Part shown: piece after piece, positions 52,501-60,898 of the stretch
How positions within the stretch are numbered: the first letter of the stretch is position 1
How the letters are laid out: every line of letters begins with the position of its first letter
From: Acholeplasmatales bacterium
Lineage (GTDB): Bacteria; Bacillota_I; Bacilli_A; ML615J-28; CAG-313
Direction of reading: 5' to 3'
DNA: 64,000 bases
NCBI GenBank assembly: GCA_003539625.1
Contig: DPOU01000008.1
Span: 26,093 to 90,092 of the forward strand
Translations under genes and position numbers: made by a program
Notes under the pieces: generated by a model
The model's database searches: none
Seen by the model: only the letters and a program-made list of their open reading frames with translations
Told to the model about the DNA's origin: nothing

Positions 52501-55500
52501 GGCGGAAATGGCAAAGCAAATAGTACCATTAATAATTGCTATACAAATGCAGATATTTCAGCAAGTGGAAGTAATGGTTCATATGTATATCCAATTGCTG
52601 ATGCTTTAAATAATAATTCTGCTGCCAATTATTATGTAAAACAAAACATTACTAATATTACTTCTAGTACATATGGGACAGCTTTAGATTTTTCTACTAA
52701 ATCATTCACAACTTCACAAGCAGTTGATATTTTTACTGAAATGGAAAATTCAGACAAATATAGTAATAAATATTATCCAATAATTAAAGGAAAAGATAAA
52801 TTTGAGGTAGCTTATAATTCCGGGAGCGTGACTACAATTAGTCGTATTAAAACTAATGTAACTGATGTTGCTGAAATTTGGATTAATGCTAAATCAAGTG
52901 GTTCAAGTAGTAGACCAAATAATAGCATATGGGTTTCTAAAGATACAATTTTTGATGATGGTTGGTTCAAACTAGGTGAAGTAATGCTTGTGTCAGGAAC
53001 ATCATCAAATGATGCTTATATAACTGATTACCGAATAACTTATTCTAAAGATGATGCACTATATGAATATAAAGATGGCATGTTTGTCAATAAAAACTAT
53101 CCATATAATAGTGTTGAAAAAATAGGTTATGAAGAAGCTGATACAAACGAACTATTTAATGGTAAAAAAATTCATAAAGAAATTACAATTAAATTAATCG
53201 ATAGAATGCCAAATTTAAATATTGGTTTTACTTCAACAGGTACATCATCAAGTGAATATCAACCAGTTTTCTATGATAAAGATGGCAATGAAATTACTAA
53301 TTTTTCTTTAGAATATTTTGGTGTATATAACTACGAGTATATTGAAAATACCAATTTATGTACTTATGAGTTTACTTTTGTTCCTAATATCGACTATATG
53401 CAAAATAATACATTCTATCTACAATTTAAAGTAGGTAGTAGTGATCAATACTCTTTAGAAATTATTAAGATAAATTTAATTTGTAATACTATAAATTTAG
53501 TTGGTGGTACATATGTAGATTATACAAAACCATTAAACTATGATGAAGAAAATATTGGAACAAGCGGTAAACCATATTTGATTAGAAAGGGTAGTACTAC
53601 TAAATTTATCCCAATCATAACAAGAGGAAATGATGAAAATAATACTAGATTAATTGATGAATTAAATGTTGATAAAGTAACTTATTCAGTAGATGGTGGT
53701 GGAACTATTAATGCCAATGGTGAATTTAAGGCAAATGCTAATGATTCTTCAACTACAACATATATAGTTACAATAAAATTAAAGAATTCTGATGTATCAA
53801 TAAAATTATACTTTAAATTAGTTGATAAATATGATGTAACGTATGCATCAATAGGCTCAACAATCGATGCCTTGACTTACGCGACAAGTGATGCAAATTA
53901 CTACATTTTGAAGAGTACAAATCTAGAACATTATGGCGGATTCCCTAAAAAATTTGACGTTGCTATTGGCAGTGTTACATATGATTTGAATGAAATAATT
54001 ACTAAAGGATGGATATATGACAAAACTGGTCAAACTATTAATGCTTGGGATGTAGATGTAGAATATTACGAATTGCGCATTCCTCAAAATAGTATAACTG
54101 GTACTATTAACATTGATATTGAATTAAACATTGTATATTCAATTAATTTTGAACTTCAATGTGAAAACTTTAATCCTAATTTTAGTGGAAATAAGAGTAA
54201 AACATTTAAAGTAATTGCTGGAACAAAATTTGGTGAATATTTTACTGATAAAATACAAAAAGAAATTAGTTCTTGGGTAGATTCAGCTAGAGTATTTGGT
54301 TACGTGCCAAATGGCTTTTATCTTGTTGATTCCGCAAATACCGTAGAATCATATGGCGACAGTTTAGATAAAATTATTGAAAATAACATTGAAATTCAAA
54401 CATCATATTCGTTCTATGCAAGATGGAGCTTCTTAATAGAAATAATTGAAGCACCAGGTACCAATGTTGTAACAAGTTTCCCTGATAGCTTTATGTATAA
54501 ATATGGTAAAGATATTAGTGCAGAAATGACTGATGAAGAAATTGCGGCAATAAAAAAATACAACGAAAGCTTGAGTTTAAATCGCGCAGTAACTATTCCT
54601 ATTAACAATAATAGAGGTTATATTTTTACAATTGTAAAAGATAAAGGATTTATTGGAGAAGCTGAAGTTAAAGCATACATTGTATCAAAAGATTCTAATT
54701 CTTCAACTGAAAAAATAATCAAAGAAATAAATGTTGAAAAATATCATGAGAATATGTATTTGTATTACATAGCTCCTGAAAAAATAACTGGATATCTAGT
54801 AATTGTAACGTCAGTAAGTAATTCTGAAATAATTGTTGGTGAGAATACCGCAAAAGTTTCGGATGAAATTCTCCCTGAAGATGGTATCTATACATTTAAA
54901 TATATAGTTAATCATCGCAATACAGAAGATAGTAAGAGTTACATATATGATAGTGGTTTAACAAATCGTTCTAGTAATTTAAGCTTAACAAAAGACTTAT
55001 TAATTCAATTTATGAAACAAACTTATGATTTAACTGGAAGAGTTATAAATGCAGATAAACGTAATTTACCAGCTGGCACAACAATAAAAGTATTCTATAA
55101 TAAATATGTAAATGGAACAAAAAACGATGCGGATACTACGGTTGGTATATATACTGTTACAAGCAAAAAAGGCATATCTGAAGTTAAACTTAGTGAATTT
55201 ACTAAATTGAACAAAAATGAAAAAGCATTTGAAGATATTACTTTTGAAGAATTACTTGGTGATAATGAAAGTGTATCTGAAGTATATTACTTTGTAATAA
55301 CACCACCTAATGGTTACAATATGTATGATGACGAGGGCTATATTGACAATAATATGATTTATGTTGGATATTTAGATGAAGCGCGTGAAGATAGATATGT
55401 TCACGGAGTAAGATCAAAAGAGGGGTTGGCTAATATTCCTCTAGAAGACCAAGATATCTCGCATATAACTGAACCATTATTATTTGAAACTTCATGCCAA

Positions 55501-56349
55501 CAAAAGCTATATTCAGTTACTCCTTCTCGTAATACTACACTTGTAAAAAATAGCAATATTAATTATACTTTTACTGATTATACTAAATATTCAATAATTT
55601 CGTTTGATATCTTAAATGCTGATGTAATGTTAAATGATGGAATTATAAAAATGTATGATGATGTAAATAAAAATTCTATAATTAAATCTCACGAAATTAT
55701 TAATGGTATTTTAGAATTAGAGTTAGTATTAGGATATGGTAAAGGCGATATTGTAATATATGCAAGTAAAACAGGAAGTAGTGATAGCTATGTACATGTT
55801 GCAACAATAACTGTCGATGATTTTAATTACAAAACATATAAAGTAACTTTTGATGCAAGTGAAGACTACCATTATTTTATGATTGATAATGCGTCTCAAA
55901 ATGAAATACACTTGTCAAAAATTGGATATTCAGAAATAAATAAGGGATTGTTGTATGAATTTAAAGTATCTGATTTAGTCCAAAAAACAACAAGTGGGAC
56001 AACTTACACAGTTATGAAAGATATCGTAGGTGATTCAAGACACGATGGTAAGAGTTTTATTCTAGCAATTCAATATAAAAATGGTAATGATATTGTTAGT
56101 AATTTACCAAGTACTGGTATATCAATTACAATTAATGGGGTAACATATTTACCTTATGAAAATGACTTACCAGGAAGGCATACTGCTTATTATGATTTAT
56201 CAAGTATCTTAAAAGATTTAGATTTATCTAGTATTGAAATTACAATTAACATACCAGATGGCTATACAATTTCAACAATAGAATTGTTGGAAGCTAAGTC
56301 TATTCAAAAGCCTTCAATGGCAGAAATTAGAACAATTTATACATTTTAA
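49570..56349 (+). CDS. giant 2259-residue surface protein with GLUG-like beta-helix and Ig-like domains
   Basis: Likely an adhesin or matrix scaffold. An N-terminal hydrophobic signal (about residues 9-30) is followed by an InlB-like beta-domain (about 45-135, EEGTKVVLRAVNETKIFTNW), then a long right-handed beta-helix (about 190-1090) with repeated turns of the GLUG kind: VYAGGVAGINNGAII, IYAGSIAGMTNNGSI, YVGGLIGRLFDTNV, YVGGVIGAAYFEN, VYVGGIIAGLTWAS. After it come several Ig-like domains (about 1150-1900) and a C-terminal beta region ending IQKPSMAEIRTIYTF. There is no LPXTG, lipobox or C-terminal membrane helix, so attachment must be non-covalent, possibly through the TasA-like fibre. Last gene of the locus. 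Confidence 0.82.
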   Translation: MKNSSKRIYIIGSFIMVLLIGLSIFLIGMLSNNTKKPQAEDGSVYYTIKVPKITVVSIYVTGQGVNKTSSTLYEDTYTVEEGTKVVLRAVNETKIFTNWLITDETETTIIDNTSTTARLEITPNQNLVVSVNRRDPLISDYGKYMANSFVLTKDSEFLLLQKIFDAGEDISKITNVIDAYEYFFKESSDYQNETNKVSAIANKYFDIIQNGYYLVSHSFSILNGGFEGIGNETYPFKGVICGLNNNSISNLFLTITDVAETETGNLYRGLFKIIDNNALIRNLNINMSIGVNDTTNSTGVDNVYAGGVAGINNGAIIINSKVTTRHSIICQNANIYAGSIAGMTNNGSIDDISDITCNQANSAWIIETKAIDKNIYAGVVSGKAINTYVKKIVVKADNFSIGTRNNSSNVYSSSTNIYLGTLFGQYIAESPMRLENIDVNSNDSVNYRALISTGNAYVSPFIGYINASSDIIIGKVTLNFGKAKAMFNATTIDLNSKGNVYVGGLAAKVEGNNLKANDDFKLFITKESIDGKSYNKYGSLFTGNVTIEAMQNGTGDGSTYGKAITGGLIAKGYFDINGDVNKKSEIILNDQSSTLNIKSIQSSTASTTNSNKSDIEHCISGLVFGIISENSIKGYNFEYINIYANNANIISTRELDSRNVGDLHTSGFVTYANGGTFSNIKMLLNKNVMESNSLSYAVQYGSSASSIEGNNTFTSSFIAEAKGATVDNILITSYDYEKEEEIGTDLKISAIQNSQTGQVNKNYYCENYVGGLIGRLFDTNVTNCIYYGSLSEDDYIQMQGHQSPDSAFIGGLIGFIKNSSTVTISSNRIINVTIYGSATSTNASYSNPDIYVGGVIGAAYFENSSIARTIKLDDNYLCNCDIVGIGNERIEVYVGGIIAGLTWASSTTTISNCYVYGSKIVATTSGIKNNGHGKAYAGGICPYVFSASRVVVKNSVVISTEIKSTSQSEAAYAYGLTGGNGKANSTINNCYTNADISASGSNGSYVYPIADALNNNSAANYYVKQNITNITSSTYGTALDFSTKSFTTSQAVDIFTEMENSDKYSNKYYPIIKGKDKFEVAYNSGSVTTISRIKTNVTDVAEIWINAKSSGSSSRPNNSIWVSKDTIFDDGWFKLGEVMLVSGTSSNDAYITDYRITYSKDDALYEYKDGMFVNKNYPYNSVEKIGYEEADTNELFNGKKIHKEITIKLIDRMPNLNIGFTSTGTSSSEYQPVFYDKDGNEITNFSLEYFGVYNYEYIENTNLCTYEFTFVPNIDYMQNNTFYLQFKVGSSDQYSLEIIKINLICNTINLVGGTYVDYTKPLNYDEENIGTSGKPYLIRKGSTTKFIPIITRGNDENNTRLIDELNVDKVTYSVDGGGTINANGEFKANANDSSTTTYIVTIKLKNSDVSIKLYFKLVDKYDVTYASIGSTIDALTYATSDANYYILKSTNLEHYGGFPKKFDVAIGSVTYDLNEIITKGWIYDKTGQTINAWDVDVEYYELRIPQNSITGTINIDIELNIVYSINFELQCENFNPNFSGNKSKTFKVIAGTKFGEYFTDKIQKEISSWVDSARVFGYVPNGFYLVDSANTVESYGDSLDKIIENNIEIQTSYSFYARWSFLIEIIEAPGTNVVTSFPDSFMYKYGKDISAEMTDEEIAAIKKYNESLSLNRAVTIPINNNRGYIFTIVKDKGFIGEAEVKAYIVSKDSNSSTEKIIKEINVEKYHENMYLYYIAPEKITGYLVIVTSVSNSEIIVGENTAKVSDEILPEDGIYTFKYIVNHRNTEDSKSYIYDSGLTNRSSNLSLTKDLLIQFMKQTYDLTGRVINADKRNLPAGTTIKVFYNKYVNGTKNDADTTVGIYTVTSKKGISEVKLSEFTKLNKNEKAFEDITFEELLGDNESVSEVYYFVITPPNGYNMYDDEGYIDNNMIYVGYLDEAREDRYVHGVRSKEGLANIPLEDQDISHITEPLLFETSCQQKLYSVTPSRNTTLVKNSNINYTFTDYTKYSIISFDILNADVMLNDGIIKMYDDVNKNSIIKSHEIINGILELELVLGYGKGDIVIYASKTGSSDSYVHVATITVDDFNYKTYKVTFDASEDYHYFMIDNASQNEIHLSKIGYSEINKGLLYEFKVSDLVQKTTSGTTYTVMKDIVGDSRHDGKSFILAIQYKNGNDIVSNLPSTGISITINGVTYLPYENDLPGRHTAYYDLSSILKDLDLSSIEITINIPDGYTISTIELLEAKSIQKPSMAEIRTIYTF

Positions 56350-56354
56350 AAAAG

Positions 56355-56385
56355 AACGTCAATCTTTAAAGAGGTTGACGTTTTT
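56355..56385 (+). terminator. terminator of the fibre locus
   Basis: AACGTCAA(TCTT) pairs with (AAGA)GG-TTGACGTT, followed by T5. The right arm contains the TTGACG used as -35 of the TetR gene. Confidence 0.8.
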
Positions 56386-56402
56386 GAAAAAATGTGTATA
56401 AT
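56375..56402 (+). promoter_or_regulatory. promoter of the TetR-family gene
   Basis: TTGACG (56375-56380), 16-bp spacer with TG before the -10, TATAAT (56397-56402). The -35 lies in the terminator stem of the giant-protein gene. Confidence 0.75.
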
Positions 56403-56435
56403 ATATGTAATAAAATGATGTTGGGAGGAGCTATA

Positions 56436-57017
56436 GTGAAAAAAAGAAATGAAAAGACTTTTAACAAAAAGAAAAATGAAATAATGGAAATAAGTTATGA
56501 TTGTTATGCCGAACACGGATTAGCTGGAACAGGGATTAAAACAGTAATGGATGCGTGTGGAATGTCTAAGGCAAGTATATATACATATTTCGATAGTATT
56601 GATGATTTAATACTTCAATCTACAGCTCATTTTATGATTGAAACTGAGTTAGCTTATATGAGATTAGCACCTAAGAAAATAGAAGATGTTGATAAATTTA
56701 TTGATGAAACCCCATATTGGGCTAGTAAAAAATATGGTAAGAAATATCGACTCATGTACCAAATATATACACATCCCAAATATGTTGATTATGGTAAGAA
56801 ATTCTTTGATGGTGTAAATAATAGATATATTGAATATTCTGAAACGCTTGAGAAAAATTTAGGAATACCCAAAGATGAACTATTGCCACTAATTTTTATA
56901 TTCGTAAATGCAACAATTCACTACTCAGTATTTGAGGATGATTTCTATTTAAAAGTTCAATTACAGCTAGTGAAAATGGCAATGGCACAATTAAGTGAAA
57001 AATATTTGAAAAAATAA
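56436..57017 (+). CDS. TetR-family transcriptional regulator
   Basis: 193 residues from a GTG start at 56436, preceded by GGGAGGA; the longer frame from 56394 begins inside the promoter and is rejected. The DNA-binding domain (about residues 10-60) has the TetR helix-turn-helix: IMEISYDCYAEHGLAGTGIK then MDACGMSKASIYTYFDSIDDL. The C-terminal ligand domain is helical and unassigned. It sits between the fibre locus and a DUF308 membrane protein and might control either; no operator half-sites are obvious. Confidence 0.9.
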   Translation: MKKRNEKTFNKKKNEIMEISYDCYAEHGLAGTGIKTVMDACGMSKASIYTYFDSIDDLILQSTAHFMIETELAYMRLAPKKIEDVDKFIDETPYWASKKYGKKYRLMYQIYTHPKYVDYGKKFFDGVNNRYIEYSETLEKNLGIPKDELLPLIFIFVNATIHYSVFEDDFYLKVQLQLVKMAMAQLSEKYLKK

Positions 57018-57117
57018 TTTTAAAAAACTAACAAAATTGTTACTTTTGTTGTTGATTTTAATAACAATAAGTATTAAAATAATAGTGCTTTATTAATTAT
57101 AAAAAAGGAGAATCTTA

Positions 57118-57699
57118 ATGAACAAAGTTAAAAAATTTTTTACAAAGCTTAAATGGGAAAGTATTATTGCCGCAATATTAGCAATTGTAGTTGGTGTTTT
57201 GTTTATTATATTACCTAAAGATTCAGCTGATGTATTATGCTTGATTGCGGGAATATTATTAATTTGCGCTGGTGCTTTTACACTTGTTGCCTATATTTTT
57301 AGTGGTTTCTTTCTTGGAGCTCACTTATTAATAGTAGGCATAATGCTTATACTTCTTGGTACTTTCTGTTTGACAAATCCAGAAAATATTATGAAAGTAT
57401 TAACAGTGTTATTTGGTTTATACATTGTTATTGATGGTACTACATCAATTGTTGATAGTGTATATTGTGCAAAAGCAAAAATCAAGGGTTGGGGATTATT
57501 ATTAGTACTTGCTATCCTTTCAATTGGACTTGGTACTGCCGTAATGTTTTCAACATTCGATACAATTATGATATTTGCAGGATGCTCATTAATTATTGAC
57601 GGTGTATGCGATATTATCGAAACCATTGTATTTAGCCACAAGATTAAAGAAGCTAAGAAGAAATTATTAGAAGGAAGCAAAATTATTGATATAGAATAA
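57118..57699 (+). CDS. HdeD/DUF308-like membrane protein
   Basis: 193 residues with six transmembrane helices arranged as three similar hairpins, each with a short GxxxIxxG turn (IVVGVLFIILP, LIVGIMLILLGTF, VLFGLYIVIDG), the DUF308/HdeD plan. In enterobacteria HdeD is linked to acid resistance; the role in Firmicutes is unknown. A basic and acidic C-terminal tail (KIKEAKKKLLEGSKIIDIE) is cytoplasmic. A second protein of the same family is encoded at 61982. It has its own ribosome binding site (AAAGGAG) and terminator. Confidence 0.82.
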   Translation: MNKVKKFFTKLKWESIIAAILAIVVGVLFIILPKDSADVLCLIAGILLICAGAFTLVAYIFSGFFLGAHLLIVGIMLILLGTFCLTNPENIMKVLTVLFGLYIVIDGTTSIVDSVYCAKAKIKGWGLLLVLAILSIGLGTAVMFSTFDTIMIFAGCSLIIDGVCDIIETIVFSHKIKEAKKKLLEGSKIIDIE

Positions 57700-57706
57700 T
57701 TGAAAG

Positions 57707-57736
57707 TGTCTCTAAATTATTTAGAGACATTTTTTC
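57707..57736 (+). terminator. intrinsic terminator after the first DUF308 gene
   Basis: TGTCTCTAAA/TTTAGAGACA (10 bp) around a 3-base loop, then T6. Confidence 0.9.
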
Positions 57737-57780
57737 TTCTATTAATAATAACTAGTTCATATAATTAAGTGGTGATTAAT

Positions 57781-58875
57781 ATGCAAAAACACAAAATAGA
57801 TTACAGTATTTTAATCGTAGTATCTATCTTAATAATATTTGGATTATTAATGGTATATAGTGCTAGTAATGTTGTTGCTTCCTATAAATATGATGATAAA
57901 GCATACTTTTTAAAAAGACAATTAATTTTTGCGATTATTGGTTTTTTCTGTATGATTTTAATGATTCATGTTGATATAAAGAAAATTTATAAATATACTA
58001 TTTGGATATATTTAACTTCACTAGTATTGTTAATTTTAGTTTTGATACCAGGAATTGGTCAAGTAAGAGGTGGCGCAAGAAGTTGGATTGGCATTGGTGC
58101 TTTTTCAATTCAGCCATCAGAATTTATGAAGCTAACAAGTATTTTATTAGTTGCTAAATGTTTAAATATTGAACAAAAAAACATAAAAAAACTATGGCCA
58201 TTTTGTAGAACTCTTTTAATTATTATTTTTGCTTTTGGACTAATAATGTTACAACCCGATTTTGGAACTGGTTTAGTATTAGTTTTATCATGTGTGTTAT
58301 TACTATTTAATGCGGGGGGAAGACTTAAATATTTTTTGATATTAATTGGAGCAGGATTAGTTGGAATAGTAGTTCTAATTGCAAGTGCTCCATATCGCTT
58401 AAATCGTATTTTTGCATTTATCAATCCTTGGAGTGATCCATTAGGTAGCGGATTTCAAGGTATTCAATCAATGTTTGCTATAGCACCAAGTGGATTATTT
58501 GGGTTAGGTTATAACAATAGTATGCAAAAACATTTTTTCTTACCTGAACCACAAAATGATTTTGTTTTTGCGATAGTTTGTGAAGAATTTGGTTTAATTG
58601 GTGGTGGACTATTAATAGTAGGTTTTTTCTTTTTGATAATTAAGATATTAAAAATAGCTATAAGTGTAGATGATAACTACTTAAAACTTCTAGCAATGGG
58701 AATAAGTATATCTTTATTTGTCCAAGTATTTATTAATATAGGAGTTGTAATAGGATTACTACCAGTAACAGGAATTACTCTTCCCATAATATCTTACGGG
58801 GGATCAAGTTTGGTACTTACCCTAATGTTTTTAGGCCTTGCTTTAAATATTAGCCAGTATACTGAGGAGTACTAA
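57781..58875 (+). CDS. ftsW: FtsW/RodA-family lipid II glycosyltransferase (probably FtsW)
   Basis: A SEDS peptidoglycan polymerase with about ten helices, 364 residues. The start at 57781 follows GTGGTGA. Diagnostic segments are LMVYSASNVVA near 20, RGGARSWIGIGAFSIQPSEFMKL near 98, LQPDFGTGLVLVL near 157 with the catalytic-site Asp, and LLPVTGITLPIISYGGSSL near 330, a strong FtsW signature. The following murG and murB make an ftsW-murG-murB division-wall cluster, which favours FtsW over RodA. It is the first gene of that unit. Confidence 0.92.
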   Translation: MQKHKIDYSILIVVSILIIFGLLMVYSASNVVASYKYDDKAYFLKRQLIFAIIGFFCMILMIHVDIKKIYKYTIWIYLTSLVLLILVLIPGIGQVRGGARSWIGIGAFSIQPSEFMKLTSILLVAKCLNIEQKNIKKLWPFCRTLLIIIFAFGLIMLQPDFGTGLVLVLSCVLLLFNAGGRLKYFLILIGAGLVGIVVLIASAPYRLNRIFAFINPWSDPLGSGFQGIQSMFAIAPSGLFGLGYNNSMQKHFFLPEPQNDFVFAIVCEEFGLIGGGLLIVGFFFLIIKILKIAISVDDNYLKLLAMGISISLFVQVFINIGVVIGLLPVTGITLPIISYGGSSLVLTLMFLGLALNISQYTEEY

Positions 58876-58876
58876 T

Positions 58877-59938
58877 ATGAAGAAAATATTATTTACAGGT
58901 GGAGGAACCCTTGGACATATATATCCTGCTATTAGTTTTATAAGAAAAATAAAAGAAAAATATCCTAACACATATATTATTTATTTTGCAACTACAAAAG
59001 ACCAAAAATATAGTGTTTTAAAAGAACCATTAATTGATGAAATTTATTACTTTGAAGTTTCAGGCATTCCTACCAATAAATTAAAAATTTTTAAAGCTTT
59101 TATTAAAAATGTAAAAGCTTATAATAAAATGCAAAAAATAATAAAACAAAATGAAATATCACTTTGTATTGGAATGGGTGGTTATATAAGTGGTATAACA
59201 ATTATGGCATGTAATAGAAATAAAATTCCAGCCGTAATTCATGAACAAAACAGTAGAATTGGTTTTGCTAATAAACTAGTATTAAATAAAGTAGATAAAA
59301 TCTTTACATCATTTGAAAATACAATAGTTCCAATAAAATATGAGAGTAAAATAGAATGCATTGGTAATCCAAGATATGATATAGCTAAAATGGCTCCTCA
59401 ATCAAAGTATCGTAATAAATATCAAATATTAATTACTTCGGGGAGTTTAGGCTCAAAAGTAATCAATGATATTGCGATAGGCTTTTTAAATAGTGATTTT
59501 TCTAAAAAATTTACGACTACTCTAATAACGGGTTCAAAATATTATGATGATGTTATAAAGAATGTATTACCTGGTAACCATTATCAAATAAAACCTTTTT
59601 CAGATCAAATGTTAAAAGAAATGGGACTTGCGGGGATAGTAATATCAAGGGCAGGTTCCACAACACTATTTGAAATATTAGCCCTAAAATGTGCTGCTAT
59701 TGTAATTCCATCACCCAATGTTACTAATAACCATCAATATTATAATGCTAAGAGTTTAGAAGAAAAAGGGTTAATCTATATGTTAGAAGAAACCGCATTA
59801 AAAGATAACTTAGAGAAAGCTTTAGAAGATATCTTGAAAAAGTATGATGAAATAATGATGAATTTAGATAAATATACTTTAAACAATGTATCTGATAGTT
59901 TCTTAGAAAAAATAAAATTATATATAGAGGGGGATTAA
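58877..59938 (+). CDS. murG: UDP-N-acetylglucosamine transferase MurG
   Basis: Adds GlcNAc to lipid I, forming lipid II at the inner membrane face. The 353-residue GT28 protein has the N-terminal loop GGGTLGHIYPAI near 8-19 (canonical GGTGGH, with Leu for the second Gly), MGGYISG near 93, VIHEQNSRIGFANK near 113, and the donor-site RAGSTTLFEI near 257 with IPSPNVTNNHQYYNAK near 276. Its start follows the ftsW stop by one base. murB overlaps the ribosome binding site region at its end. Confidence 0.94.
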   Translation: MKKILFTGGGTLGHIYPAISFIRKIKEKYPNTYIIYFATTKDQKYSVLKEPLIDEIYYFEVSGIPTNKLKIFKAFIKNVKAYNKMQKIIKQNEISLCIGMGGYISGITIMACNRNKIPAVIHEQNSRIGFANKLVLNKVDKIFTSFENTIVPIKYESKIECIGNPRYDIAKMAPQSKYRNKYQILITSGSLGSKVINDIAIGFLNSDFSKKFTTTLITGSKYYDDVIKNVLPGNHYQIKPFSDQMLKEMGLAGIVISRAGSTTLFEILALKCAAIVIPSPNVTNNHQYYNAKSLEEKGLIYMLEETALKDNLEKALEDILKKYDEIMMNLDKYTLNNVSDSFLEKIKLYIEGD

Positions 59939-59943
59939 ATATA

Positions 59944-60846
59944 ATTGATTCATTTATAAAATATATTGACACTAATCAACTGGGTACAGTTGAAAAGAAT
60001 AAAACATTTAAAGAACTTACCACTCTTAAAATTGGTGGGCTAATTAAGTGTTTATATATACCTAATACTCTTGATGATTTAATAAAAGCTTATAAATATA
60101 TAATTAAAAATGATTTAAATTTCTTTATTATAGGAAATGGTTCAAATGTTCTAGCAAGTGATGAAGAATATAATGGAATTGTTATAAAACTCAACAAACT
60201 CAATAAAATTACGCAAATAGCAAAAGAATCATTTTTAGTAGATGCGGGGGCAAACGGAACTAAAGTTTCTTTAGAACTAGCAAAACTAGGCTACACTAAT
60301 ATGGAATTTCTTGCGACAATTCCTGGAACAATTGGGGGATTAGTTTTTATGAATGCGGGGGCATATGGACAAGAGATTAAAGATATTGTTCAAGAAGTTA
60401 CTTTTCTTGATGAATTAGGGAATTTAATTACTAAAAATATTTCAGAATTAAATATGCAGTATCGTAGTAGTATATTTAAAGAAAAAAAGACAATCATTAC
60501 GCAAGTAATGTTAAAACTAAATAAATTATCAAATAATTTATTACCATTAGAAAAAATTAAAACATACAAACAACTAAGAAAAAATACTCAACCTATTAAT
60601 AACTATACAGCTGGTTCAACCTTTGAAAATCCAAAAGGCATGAAAGCTTGGGAGTTAATAGAAAATATGGGATTTAAGGGCTATCAAATAAATGGCGCAA
60701 TGGTTAGTTATAAACATGCAAATTTCTTAATAAATTATCATAATGCTAGATACATTGATATGATTAAACTAATAAAAGAAATACAAGAAAAAGCTAAAAA
60801 TGATTATGACATATCATTAGTATGTGAATGGGTTATTGTTAAATGA
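59944..60846 (+). CDS. murB: UDP-N-acetylenolpyruvoylglucosamine reductase MurB, non-canonical start
   Basis: Reduces UDP-GlcNAc-enolpyruvate to UDP-MurNAc with NADPH and FAD. The frame is open from 59899, and MurB homology runs well upstream of the first ATG at 60301: TFKELTTLKIGG near 25-36, FIIGNGSNVLAS near 62-73, then FLATIPGTIGGLVFMNAGAY, QYRSSIFK, and the C-terminal TAGSTFENPKG and HANFLINY motifs. There is no ATG, GTG or TTG between 59899 and 60300. AGAGGGGG lies 8-10 bases before ATA (59941) and ATT (59944), so one of these probably starts the protein (about 300 residues, normal for MurB). Confidence 0.88.
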   Translation: MDSFIKYIDTNQLGTVEKNKTFKELTTLKIGGLIKCLYIPNTLDDLIKAYKYIIKNDLNFFIIGNGSNVLASDEEYNGIVIKLNKLNKITQIAKESFLVDAGANGTKVSLELAKLGYTNMEFLATIPGTIGGLVFMNAGAYGQEIKDIVQEVTFLDELGNLITKNISELNMQYRSSIFKEKKTIITQVMLKLNKLSNNLLPLEKIKTYKQLRKNTQPINNYTAGSTFENPKGMKAWELIENMGFKGYQINGAMVSYKHANFLINYHNARYIDMIKLIKEIQEKAKNDYDISLVCEWVIVK

Positions 60847-60862
60847 TAGCCCATTCATTTTT
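60825..60862 (+). terminator. terminator of the ftsW-murG-murB unit
   Basis: TGAATGGG plus TTAT pairs with ATAG plus CCCATTCA (12 bp with a wobble), then T5. It spans the murB stop codon. Confidence 0.75.
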
Positions 60863-60898
60863 AATTAACTTTAATATAATAAAATTGGAGGTAATAAA

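Noticed and set aside
60301..60846. murB starting at the ATG 60301
   Set aside because: It would lose conserved N-terminal FAD-binding motifs that are present in frame upstream, and no ribosome binding site precedes this ATG.
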